Origin: Angiostrongylus vasorum
Lineage: Eukaryota; Nematoda; Chromadorea; Rhabditida; Metastrongylidae
NCBI GenBank assembly: GCA_018806985.1
Contig: JADANN010000018.1
Location: 2,884,501 to 2,948,500, forward strand
Length of the DNA: 64,000 nt
Direction: 5' to 3'
Part shown: piece by piece, positions 23,510 through 34,700 of the stretch
Layout: each line of letters opens with the position of its first letter
How positions within the stretch are numbered: position 1 is the first letter of the stretch
Program-made: the position numbers and the translations under genes
Notes under the pieces: model-generated
Database searches by the model: none
The model's input: the letters and a program-made list of their open reading frames with translations, nothing else
Told to the model about the DNA's origin: nothing

Positions 23510-24470
23510 GGAGAGCAGAATAGTAGATGATTGTTTCCAAAACTTCCATCTCATTTTTTTATAGGATACTCTGGCCTCTACGAATACGCTATAGTGTAAG
23601 TGTAGTAAACGTTCATAACCGTTAATTTCATTGGGAAGGTGCTAAGTAACTGATGACCCGTGACAACAGAACGTCTGGAATTTACTTCGAACTTGGAATT
23701 ATTGCAAAGGAGTTGACGTCATTTGTGCCTATTATGCAGAACAAAATTAAGCAGTGAAGGATTTAAGTAGTAGAAAGTAGGACACTCTCACCATTTTTTA
23801 TCCCGATGAGCGCAAAATTTCACAGAAGAACGATGGTGGGTCTGTTGCATTTGAAAAACGTCGAGCAACCACCGTATCAATCTCAGTCACATATCTTCAC
23901 GCCATATTCGGTTAAGAACAATTTGGACTACTGCATGGTCTTAGATGTAGGTATGGTTCTAGAAAACACAGTGCCCTAAGAACTGAATCCTGCATCAACA
24001 CTACCTCATGTCAGCCATTCCCTCTATAGTCTGAAATCGACGAGCTGATGCTTTTCGCAAGAAACCAGTCATGGGGCTCATAGAGCTGACCCTCCGCAAC
24101 TCATTGCGCCTGTCAGATCTACCTTCGCTATCTAAACTTACTGACGTTTAGTTATTACACAACACTTACTACCTACAGGAACGTGTACTCGCTGTTTTTG
24201 CCGTATTTCAATTTCAATGCAGCACAGCTGTTTGAATGTTGACTTGAATGAAATCCGCGAACGCAGTAGGTCTACTCGTGATTGAAAGTGGTTCGTGATG
24301 AAATGTGAGCATAACAAAACAAAAGAGAGACAAAAAAAAGCGATGGAACCCACGAATGGTGTTCTTCTGTATTTGGACGATCTTCGGATGCTCGCATTAG
24401 AGCTGACACTTTACAGTTGAAGGTTTAATCATTCTTTTTCTCTTCTTCATTCATTCTGTTCGCCAGTCCC
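23510..24470. other. Non-coding region
   Basis: AT-rich, no exon or repeat recognised. Confidence 0.4.
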
Positions 24471-24479
24471 CATTTTCTT

Positions 24480-25260
24480 CCAGTTCCCTTCCGGGTCATT
24501 CCCCCAGAGGAATGACGCCATCGCGATGAGTCACGCCCTCGCTCAGCTCAGCCACTCTTTCGCGCATGGGTGAGGGCTGGCCGACGGTTAGGCGCTGCGC
24601 TGACTCACAGGACGCGTGCGATCGATCGCCGTCTGCTCAGCTGGCAGTACCCCCGCCCACTGCCCAGAGCGGACTGACTGGCCGGACAGGTCACCTACAG
24701 GACTCATTGGGTCACTATGCCATATTCTGTGTTCCTTATTCAAAAGTTCAATTTTCGCCCTATATTTGCTTTGTTTACGTGGGACCCATGTACTTCTCCT
24801 TCCCTTTCTCTTCCTGCTCGAGGTCCTTTCGCGTGTGTTTTTCATGTCGTGCTTTCTTCTTTCTCCCTATTGCGCAATGGACTGTGTCATCAGTTCATAT
24901 ATTGCCTATGGAATAGCTTTGATACTGATTTTGTGCAGGAGTGTTTCTTCTCGAAATGCATGTAATCTCTGGTGAGTAATGTTATTTCCTAGCGCTATAT
25001 AGTGATGCGACCTGCAGGCTGTGCATTCTACGCTGTTTCGATCCATCGAATACCGACCGATGTTTCGAGCAGAGACTTGATTCGTTGGGAGGAAGTACTT
25101 ATAGTCCGGGATGCGATCGATGGCAGTCCTGTTCGGGAAAATTCCCTCACTTTCCGATCGTTGTGTCTCGGTAAAATCGTCTTTGCGCGCACCGTTTTTT
25201 CTATGGCGTCGGCGTTCATCGCCCTTCTCTGAGACGTATGTTTCGTGTGCGTTCAATATG
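24480..25260. promoter_or_regulatory. GC- and CpG-rich island, possible promoter region
   Basis: This interval is clearly richer in GC and in CG dinucleotides than its surroundings (for example GCGATCGATCGCCG near 24617 and CGATCGATGG near 25116). It keeps several overlapping frames open on both strands (up to 119 codons), which is what high GC does by itself. A 63-codon minus-strand frame at 25219-25028 (MNADAIEKTVRAKTILPRHN...) is the least unlikely coding candidate. No clear gene starts here; promoter function is inference from composition. Confidence 0.25.
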
Positions 25261-25384
25261 GTGCTATTTCTTCTCGTCGAATCGTCTTGTTTTTCTTAAT
25301 TTAATGGTGAACGGAGACAATTACCAGTTGGTTTTAACTTGATTGAAGTAGTTTTGATGTTTACGAGGATCCATCACCATCCTG

Positions 25385-25600
25385 ATATCAACCTACTGGC
25401 ATGGTGGCAAATCTCTGATCCGCAAGGGCGGCGACTGCTTGTGGTGGTGACGACGTGGGGTAGACTGGCTAGGCTGGCGTGGGGACACAAGGGAACCACA
25501 GTGGCGAGAAACTAGCAGAATTCCGAAAAAGTGGAAATTATGCTGGAGCCCGCACATCCAGTGAAGATGAGCCATCGAAGTATCCAGTTCTGATGTTTAT
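25385..25600 (+). repeat. Repeat-D, partial copy
   Basis: Matches the second half of repeat-D: 'gcatggtggcaaatctctga', 'gcgactgcttgtggtggtga', 'gggaaccacagtgg', 'ggaaattatgctggagcccg'. The first half is absent. Confidence 0.65.
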
Positions 25601-25614
25601 CATGCAACTCTAAA

Positions 25615-25700
25615 CGCAAGGATTCTCAGATGTGAGCAAAACTTACAACCTCACTTGGGCTTCGAACCCACGGTTACCCTTTCATGGGCTCAGATGCTGT
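25615..25700 (-). repeat. SINE-B-like short copy
   Basis: Minus-strand tRNA-like head: the reverse complement carries TGGGTTCGAAGCCC, a strong B box, next to 'gttaccctttcatggg' and 'agatgtgagcaaaact'. Confidence 0.5.
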
Positions 25701-26189
25701 ATCATATTCATCTATGTTCCACATAATACCTTGCCATGGAATAAGAATAAGCGGTAAATGCAGATTAAGATATGGTGTAATTGTAGCCTTTTTTAACCAA
25801 AATGAAGAGATGTTGGTTAACACCGATGGTTTTGACACAACTCATTTAATTTTGAAGTGTATCCATCAATTTTAGAAGTTTTTTTTGTCAAATTAAGTAT
25901 GGTTACTATCCAGACCAGGTCTACATCATCCTCCATTAATAGTTTGACTAATCGCAGGAATCGTTTTCGTTTTGAAGAATCGAAGTTGCAAGATAACAGA
26001 CACCCATCTGGTCGAAAATCGCGGATAGCTGCTTGAGGTGATGAGTTGGAAACGTCCTACCACGATTATCCAGGGGTTTTGGGATTCCAAGGGAAGCCAC
26101 ACTCGATCAGCGTTTAATATGCCAGTGAATAAGGATAATAAGGATAAACACCCATTTTTAAATAGCAGCGGAACCCCTGTTTACTGGTG

Positions 26190-26499
26190 ATGGTTACAAG
26201 GATAAAAAAAGGATAAAGCTATCGGCGTTGATCAATCCTTGAGGGATGCGCCATGCATTCGACTTCATTAAGTATCGTTGGAGGTGATTGAATACATATC
26301 GGCCTTTACAGTGACGCACGGTGGCCTACCGATGTATCGAGCCGGTGCTGCTATCCTTCCAGGGAAGTCTGGTACCATTTTGCCGACCCCCGGAGGAATG
26401 GAAAGCTTGGTGGGGCATGGGCGCGTGGATCGGTTCCACGTGTGTGTCGCAGTGGCGCCTCCAACCACTGCGCCACACGCACCCTTTTATGGTTACAAG
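26190..26499 (-). mobile_element. SINE-A copy with perfect 11-bp target-site duplication
   Basis: The element body is about 26218-26485 in reverse orientation. It is flanked by atggttacaag at 26190-26200 and 26489-26499, an exact 11-bp direct repeat. The head reads GCGTGTGGCGCAGTGGTTGG on the reverse strand, and a B box GGAACCGATCC follows. The 3' end carries a short AT-rich tail of the gataaa type seen in other copies. Confidence 0.85.
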
Positions 26500-26639
26500 A
26501 CAATGGAATAAATGGCCAAAGTGGGCTGAGATAAGCACGTCGTTTGGAGGTAGTCTGAATGAGCAAATATTGGAAAGTCGTGAAATGAAACATTTGTTGA
26601 TAAGCTGAAGTTTTCTTTTTGAGCAGATAGTTAGTACAA

Positions 26640-26900
26640 GGTTTACTCAACATCGGTTTCGACGATTTCGCCTTCTTCAGAGCGAGGAAGTGGTGAAATT
26701 GATGCGCGGTCCACTTAGCTACGTACTTTCGTAATCCCAGCCGAAGAAAACTGGTGTCATGTGTTCGTTTCTACGGTTTAGTCAATCGCATAAATCGTTA
26801 AGTGCAGGACTCGCTTCCTGAAGTTGGCGTTCATTGCCACACCTCCCACTCTTTTGTTCCTGCACTGATCACTCACGCATACGCACTATTAGAACAACGA
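26640..26900 (-). mobile_element. Penelope-like element 3' end remnant
   Basis: Reverse complement carries GCTCTGAAGAAGGCGAAATC, then GTCGAAACCGATG, a degraded form of the Penelope-end hammerhead-like motif. The sequence beyond it ('agctacgtactttcgtaatc', 'gaagaaaactgg') resembles the same region of the copies at 44180 and 59080. Confidence 0.5.
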
Positions 26901-27478
26901 ACGGCTGGGTGTCGAACGACGTGCTGGACTGGTTTGAAATTTTTATACTCGAAGTGAAAATGATTATCGTAAGGACGTGATTGATGTCGTGTTTGCAGGC
27001 TTTTTGCTCCAAAAAACTAAGAGGGCTTCGATTTGTACTTCCATCGTCGTTCTACTAAACGAAACATCCTCTTCTGTTCGTTGAAACCGCTACAAGCAAA
27101 AGGTTTTAGAACAGCGTGAGAATCTGGTACTTTTACCTCCTTAGCTACTTAAATTATCTGCCTGTCAGAGTCCCAGGAAGCCAGGATTTTCGAGTTTCTT
27201 GGAACTATGGTTCTTTGATATATCCATTTTAGTGATGTAGTAATCATAAATAATCGTATAAAAATGTATAGAGTTTCTTGTTGGGAGTTCAGTGGTTTGG
27301 GATGCGGTGTAGAAATGGGCGCCTGTGGTCTGATCCTCTTCCCTTGTCAATCAGGTCTCCCACACTCTTCGAATTTGGCAGATTGCTATCAAATATCGTC
27401 AAGAATTTACATTTTCTTCATATTTCTATCGTTTTCACGCCTATACCGATCAGGTCGACAGTTTCTACAAAAGCATGG

Positions 27479-27740
27479 TTATGTAAGAAGAAAGAATGTG
27501 CCATGTGAAATCGAGATCTTTTCATGTTTGGCTGAGTGGATAACAAGCATTCGCATGTTGGTGAATTTTTTCCTATACGGATACCACAAGGTGGTTTGAG
27601 CGCGGAATTTGAGAGTTTGAGAATGGAGACGATTCATCGTGGCCTTCTCGCGTTCGCATCGACTCGTGCTCATGTCGAACCTCGGTCGTAGTTGATCGGC
27701 TCACTAACGAATCCATCCACTCCGTCAGCTCATCGCCCTC
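27479..27740 (-). CDS. Possible minus-strand exon, unidentified
   Basis: A CG-rich stretch with two overlapping minus-strand frames. One reads EGDELTEWMDSLVSRSTTTE and continues to PRSNHLV at a donor-like GTG|GTATCC. The other starts MSTSRCEREKATMNRLHSQT and runs 64 codons to a stop. Acidic/Ser-rich composition of the first looks protein-like, but no acceptor pairs with it convincingly. Confidence 0.22.
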
Positions 27741-28180
27741 CAACGTGGTAGAGGACCGACGAAGACGTCAGCATCTCCTTTTCGGAATCAATTCCAGTAT
27801 TTTATGGACGAGCCGACTTCGAATTCCTCATAGGCGCTGTTTTTCGTCGTCGTCAAATCGATAGCCGTTCGGTACTATTACTGGTAACATTTTCTTGTTG
27901 GCGACAGCTCCACTAGATGACTCTTTTTGTTCACAGCCTTTTTTTCAGCTTAAGGATATAGACATGGATATTTGGGAGTGGCTTCAGCCATATTTCTTAT
28001 TTTTCCAGTCGTATATCTCTTGCTTTATCGTCTGGTCGCAGACGTGCTCGTGAAGTATTGACATTTTCTTGTAAATTTTGCCTTTTGTATCTCACTAGAT
28101 ACTTAATAAATGGCAAAAATACAGTGACACAATCTATAAAAGTACAGTAATACATCATTGGTTTACGAAATGTTTAAATA

Positions 28181-28440
28181 TGTAGTGCAGTGGTCGTAGA
28201 CGTCCTGCAATACAAATGGAATCCAACCCCGCCACAAAGCTCATCAGGCCTTCCATCCCTCCAGGGCAAGCTGGTACCAAACCTCTCTGGAAGGCTAGCA
28301 GGACTGGTTCGATACATCGGTGGGCCACCGGGAGTCATTGTAAAGGCCAGAGATGCATGCGAGTCACCTCCAATGATCCGTGGTGAGGTCGAATGCATGG
28401 TGCATCCCTTAGGGACTATTCAACACCAGGAGTTTTCCTC
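28181..28440 (+). repeat. SINE-A copy
   Basis: Sense orientation: A-box remnant 'tagtgcagtggtcgtagacg', 'aagctggtaccaaacctctc', 'tggttcgatacatcggtggg', 'gtcattgtaaaggccagaga', ending 'caacaccaggagtttt'. Lies about 310 bp upstream of the rme-1 start codon. Confidence 0.7.
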
Positions 28441-28748
28441 CTTTTTTAGTTTTGTTCATTTGTAGCAATGCGCTTGTGCGATCTTATGTCTTGCATTGTG
28501 CTTAATGAGTTGTAGTGATGAACACAAAACTTCCAGGCTGATGTCATTCCACTGAGAAAGCCAAGTCCACTGCTTGCATTTACATAAGATTTCCATTGAT
28601 TATATCTTGTTTTGGATATAGTTTGTGGCATTGTACTCCATCATGGATATCTGTAAACTCGAAAATGTTAGGTTGACATGTCTGCACAGAAATACATTCA
28701 TAATATTTTCTTGCAGAAGAGGTCGGGTGGAGGAAAAAACCAAGGGGC

Positions 28749-31700
28749 ATGTTCAGTTGGCTCGGTGGTGATTCTTCGAAGAAGAAAAACAAAGATGTGA
28801 GTTTTGACGTTGTTCCTGTTCACTTATTTGTTATAACGCAGAACGCAATTGTTTAAACGTGTCAGTACTTAACACTCCTCCCAACGGTTTACCGCTTCAT
28901 CGTGGCTGGGAGGTGTTCCAGGGTTTCGGGCTGTGATATACAGCAGGAGGATCCGTCGTTTCCATCAAGAGACCTGTAGCCAAGTAAACCAGTACTAGGA
29001 TCCACCATCGTCCTGATATCAAACTAACCCCATGCTGGCAAATTTCGCTGTGATCCACAGGGGCGGCCGGCTGCCCTGTCAGTAGTGACCTGGGAGGACA
29101 GACTTTGGGCGAGGCTAACCTCGGGACTCCAGGGAAACAATGACTAAGCAAGCAAAGCTCAGAAAAAATGAGAGGACTGTGCTGTGGGGCTTTGCACAAC
29201 CGAGTGAGAACGGAGCTGTCCAAAGTATCAAGTAGGTAACATTTGGCTACTTTTTAGTCCACGATTTCTTTTGTAGGTGTGGATTCCGTCAGCGAAGGTC
29301 TTCGAAAAATCTATAAGCAGAAGCTCTATCCATTGGAGGAGTATTACAAGTTCCATGAATTCCACTCTCCTGCTCTCGGCTGGTTTATTTCTGTTGATGC
29401 TGTCATAAGTGCTTCTTTTTGACGTCATCTTACAATGATTCTGCTTCTTATTTCTCGTTGTTTTCACTTAATGAATTTCAGATGACCAGATTTCGATGCT
29501 AAACCAATGATTCTTTTGGTAGGACAGTACTCGACAGGGAAAACCACGTTCATTAGATACCTCCTCGAAGAAGTATTTTGTTGTTGCACACGTATTTCCT
29601 CGTTCTCATTGCGACTTCTCGTACTGTTGTTTGATTGGGACTTTCCCTGGTACATTCGCATTGGTCCTGAACCAACCACAGATAGGTTCATTGCAGTGAT
29701 GCATGGTGATGAGGAAGGGGTTGTACCTGGAAATGCGCTTGTTGTCGATGCAAAGAAACAGTTCAGAGCGTTGAGCGGGTATGTTCGTTCCAAGTTTACT
29801 ATTCTCACTCAGTAGTTCCACAGATCTACTGTATTTTTTCATATCCGTCTGTTTGTTGGTCTAATTAAATTTGCAGAATGGTCTAAAGTGTAGGTATCTC
29901 TGACAGGTAAAAAGTGTGATTATTGTTGCCCTTATTACTAATATTATTATTGTTATTGTTTACTTTTCACAACCATCACTATTATTATTATTGTCAGCAT
30001 TATTATTACTGTTACTGTTACCACTTTTACCTTGATTGTTGGAAATCACTTGCTGGGATAACTGGATGCCCCGTCATCACTGGTTGTGCGAGCCACAGCA
30101 CATTCTCCATTTTTCGGAACTTTGCTGGCTTAGCCATTGTTTCTCTGGAGTTCCAAGGTTAGCCTGGCCGAAGTCTGCCCCTAGTCGTCACCACCACAGG
30201 CAGTCGACGCCCTGGTGGATCAGGGGGAGATTGGCCACCATGCGAATAGTTAGCTATTAGGACGGTGGTGGATCCCGGTGTTGGTTTACTGTTGGCTGGG
30301 TTTCCTAGTGGGAAAGTCGAACTCCGTTTTTAGGAGGCACGGCTGGGAGATGTATTCCTCCGCTGTGCATCGCAACCCAACGCCCAGGAACACCTGACAG
30401 AAATTGTTGCAAATTTGTTGCGATAAAATTGGTGTGGCATTAAGAATTTAATTCTCGGATATCTGACGTATCTAGAAAGAATGCAACAGTTAGAAGTAGA
30501 TTCCTCAAATAGGCAAATCTTAAAAGTAGTTTGTTATCTTATATATGTATAGGTGTAATGGTTTCAGCATTGGTATTAATTTATTTGGTTTTCAATTGTA
30601 ATAGTAGATTGGATGAAAGTAAAACCTTTGGAAATATAGCTGTACTAAAATGTGGTCCTTTAATAAGTTTGTTCTACAGAACTACTTTGGATATATCTCA
30701 AATGTAATATATACTGTTGCTAACTGGAGAATGAATTTTCGTTTGTTTTTTTTTTATATATAAAGCATTTGGGATGGGGATACCGCAATGGTTAGTGATG
30801 CCATCGATTAGGGTGCAAAGGCGCTAGTTCGATCTCGCCCAACACTCCTCTAATCCACGTGGGAACACCTTAGCCCGGCTATCTCCAGGATTTCAAGGAG
30901 AATTGACTTCACAAGCAATATAAGACATTTATAAAGAAGACGAAATCCTCAAGCAGTAGATGAAACGATGCGTGAAATGTCCAAAAACCATTATGGACGA
31001 CGGCGAGGGAAACGAATCGAATGCAAAAATCACCTACCAACTGGAAAGTAGATGTGTGACGGGATCCTGTAATAAATAGTGACGATATCATAAAGTATCT
31101 ATAAAGTTGTCAGGTGATTTTCAACCATCTGGATTGTAACCATCGATAAAATGTTTCTGGATTGTGCGGCTTCTGAAGTTTTTGTTCCAGATTTGGCAAC
31201 GCATTCTTAAACCGTTTCCAATGTTCAACGTTGAACAATCAAGTACTCGAAAGTGTGACCATAGTGGATACGCCTGGTATTCTTTCTGGAGAAAAACAAC
31301 GGTGAGCGGTGCTGTTCAAATCATTGGCTTAAAAATTTAAACTGTTTAGTCGTCGGGGTAAAGAGCTGTTATGTTTTCTCAATTAATATTTTCTAGCTGC
31401 AGATAGTTTATTCGAAAACAGTTCATGTGATGGGTTCTATTTGTCACCCTAACCAACGTTCTGCCTGAAACTCGGTGTCGAATAGTTGTGAGCAGCTCCA
31501 ATTTTGCTGGACATTAATCCATATTCATTATTGTTATCTGGCTTTCTTCATTGTGGGCCATCGTTCCCAATGCCTAACGGACGGTGCTGTTTTCAATATT
31601 GGCCCCATGGTTTCTTCAGTGACTGGAGTAGTTGGAAAGCTCGTGAACTTGAAAGTCCTATGTCAGAGGATTTATTCTATCGATCTAGATTTGCATTTGG

Positions 31701-34700
31701 TTTTAGATCTATTTACAGCTCAAAACTCATGAAAAAAGTAAAGGGCAGAAAATTCCTGTTTTTCAAATCGTTAGATTAAAAAAGGGGCTCTGAGTATCAG
31801 TACACATTGGGGTGCACCAGTGCCTGTTCTACAAGATTCGGAGCGTCCAATTGCTTCGGAATTCGAACTACGATACCTGATAACAAAACCGAAAAAAATA
31901 CTGCTAGGCAAAGATTTGCAAATTCTTGTGGGTTTATCTCAACAAAATCACAAAGTCCTCCATGAAGTGTTTGCGTGAAGTTGGACAGCGCAATTATTTG
32001 TGACTCAATGTGGTTTTTGTAGAATGCACATCGTGCTCTATATGTGAAGCTCCATAAGGTGCGCAAATTTGCTTGAAGGTTGTACCTCATTTTAATGTTT
32101 CTACCTATCCACAGTGACTGTCTACGCATGTTCATTAGAGTGGGATTGGTGATACGTTAGGTGTAAACTATTCTTTGTCAAATCTAACCATAATGATGCT
32201 GAAATATTTCTAAACTCCGGACCGCAGGTATCTAATGTGGGGGAACAGAACGCTGTTACCCTTTCCAGGGGGCTAACGCGCATCACCACATCATGTGGGT
32301 TCTTCGTTGACACTTTCTCTCAGCCGTGTTATAGGCAGTAAATAAAAAGTACTACATTGTAGTTAATACTGCATATTTTTGTTTGATGTTTGTTTTTTAC
32401 AACGTTCACTAATATTTATGTATCGATCGCGGTTACGACTTCACTGGAGTTTTGGAATGGTTCGCTGAACGTGTAGATCGTATTATTCTTCTCTTCGATG
32501 CGCATAAACTTGACATTTCTGATGAATTCAAGCGATGTATCGAAGCGTTAAGTGGTATGTTTAGCTTAGTTTCTTGTCGTGAGAGTCTTTTCCTTGCCTC
32601 TTTATTTTAAGGTCGTTGATGGTTACTAGTAAAAACTTCACGTTCAAAAGATTACAGGAGTGTCTTTTCGGAAGTGTTATATGTCGAAACTTCACACTAC
32701 CAAGACAGAACCTAACAAATCGGTTTCGTAATTATGCGTTTCGCATGCAGCTGAAAATTTGGATGGCGAACACATGTGGGCTCAGATAATCTCCAATTTT
32801 AGTCGCTACAGAAGTAGTGTCCTCCCAACGGCTTACCGCCTCATCGTGGCTGAGAGGTGTTCCTGGGTGTCGGACTGCGATGGACAGCGGGGGGACTCGT
32901 CCACCCGTCAGGGTCTCCCAAGCTGAGAAGGAGTCCGGCGTTTCCATCAGGAAGCCTAGGTAGGAGAAAACCAATACCAGGATCCACCGCCGTCTTGGTA
33001 TCAAAGTCGCTTGGTGGTAAATCTCCCTCTGATCCACGAGGGCTTCGACTGCCTGTGGTGGTAAAGACCTGGAGCAGACTTTGGGCAGGCTGACCGCGGG
33101 ATTCCAGGGAACCACAATGGCTTAACCAACAAATCTCCGAAAAATGGAGATTATGTTGGGGCCCGCACAACCAGTGAGGGCGGGCCATTCAAGTGTCAAG
33201 TATCAAGTAAGTACAGTAGTGTAATAGTGGATCGGTCTCTTTTTTCAGAGAGTTTTTCTAGAACCACTTAAATTTTTCATGTCAGCACTGTTAATGCAAG
33301 AATTACTAAATACTTTAGTAGGGTACTAAATACTTTAGTAGGGAATACTAGCTATTGTGGCTGAATCACTAACAATTTTCCACGAGTGACACAGATTTTT
33401 CGTTCGAGCTATGGCCATGTAAACTTGGGCACTTGGGTGCATGGATGACCTGTCCTCAGTGCTTGTGCCTGTCCCATCACAATCTCTATTTCTCGAAGTT
33501 TTGATAGCTTAGCCATTGTGGTTTCCCGGAGTCCCGAGGTCAGCCAGGCCAAAGTCTGCTCCAGGTAGTCATCACCACAGGCAGTCGCCGCCCTTGTGGA
33601 AAAGAGAGAGATTTGTCATTATGCAACTAGTTTGATATCAGGCCAGTGGTGGATCCTGGCATTGGTTTACTCTTAGCTTGGCTTCCTAATGGAAACGTTG
33701 AACTCCCAGCTCGGAAGACCTTGCTGGAGAGAACAATCTTCTAGCTGTACATCGCAGCCCACTATCCGGGATCACCTCCCAGTCACGACGAGGCGGTAAA
33801 CCGTTGGGAGGCCACTTAAACAGCGTAGTGAATTTCACTTTTATGAAGAGATGCTAAATGCAAAAGAATCGAAAAATGGCATGACTCAGATGCACTGGTG
33901 AAGTTGTTTGTTGCGAATAGAAGTTTTATGCAGTGCAATCATATGTGCTCGCAGCTTTTAACTTTCTCAGTGTTATTTATGTTCTACCTCTAAAGGGATC
34001 ATTTTAACTTGGATTATCTGCCGTTCGGATTACAATCACCTGAAAGATTCCCAAGCATTTTGTTTAGGAAATGAGGATAAGATAAGGATTGTTTTGAATA
34101 AATCTGACATGGTGGATCACCAGCAGTTAATGCGTGTCTACGGAGCTTTAATGTGGTCCTTAGGAAAGGTTAGTTCGTGCATTCAATTTAGCTTTGAGAG
34201 GTCAGCTCTATCACTGTTTCTGTATGAACGTAATATACTTTCGATACTAGTCTTTATTCGTTGATTAGTATTATTTAGCTCAGAGACATTACTATATTTA
34301 GGTATTCAAAACACCTGAGGTCTCTCGTGTTTACATTGGGACATTCTGGGATCACCCTCTTCATTATGACATAAATAGGTCGATATTGTTTGTTGTTTGG
34401 ATCTTTTTTATTCACGATTTATCTTTTTATTAGGAGGACACGTAACATAAAGGCAAATACGAATCTCTTGTCCCATATAATGCGTAGCGCAGTGGTGGAA
34501 GGCGCCCTGCAATATACAGATCGATCTCGGCGCCCCAGGCTCACCAAGCCTTCCAACTCTTCGGGGTCGGAAATTGGTGTCAGATTTGTCTAGGAGGATG
34601 GCAGCACTGGCTCGATACATCGGTAGGCCATCGCGAGTCATTTTGAAGGCCAGATGTGCACTCAATCGCCTCCAAAGATGCTTAGTGAAGTCAAATGCAT

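Noticed and set aside
24566..24975. Several overlapping frames of 82-119 codons on both strands
   Set aside because: High local GC lowers stop frequency; no frame stands out and no splice pairs were found.
26351..26653. 100-codon minus-strand frame and its overlapping neighbours
   Set aside because: Explained by the SINE-A copy at 26218-26485; no splice sites or independent coding signal.
32732..33188. Overlapping frames of 115-127 codons in rme-1 intron 5
   Set aside because: They lie wholly in a repeat-D copy; related peptides occur at other repeat-D copies in the window (42083, 37229, 28897).
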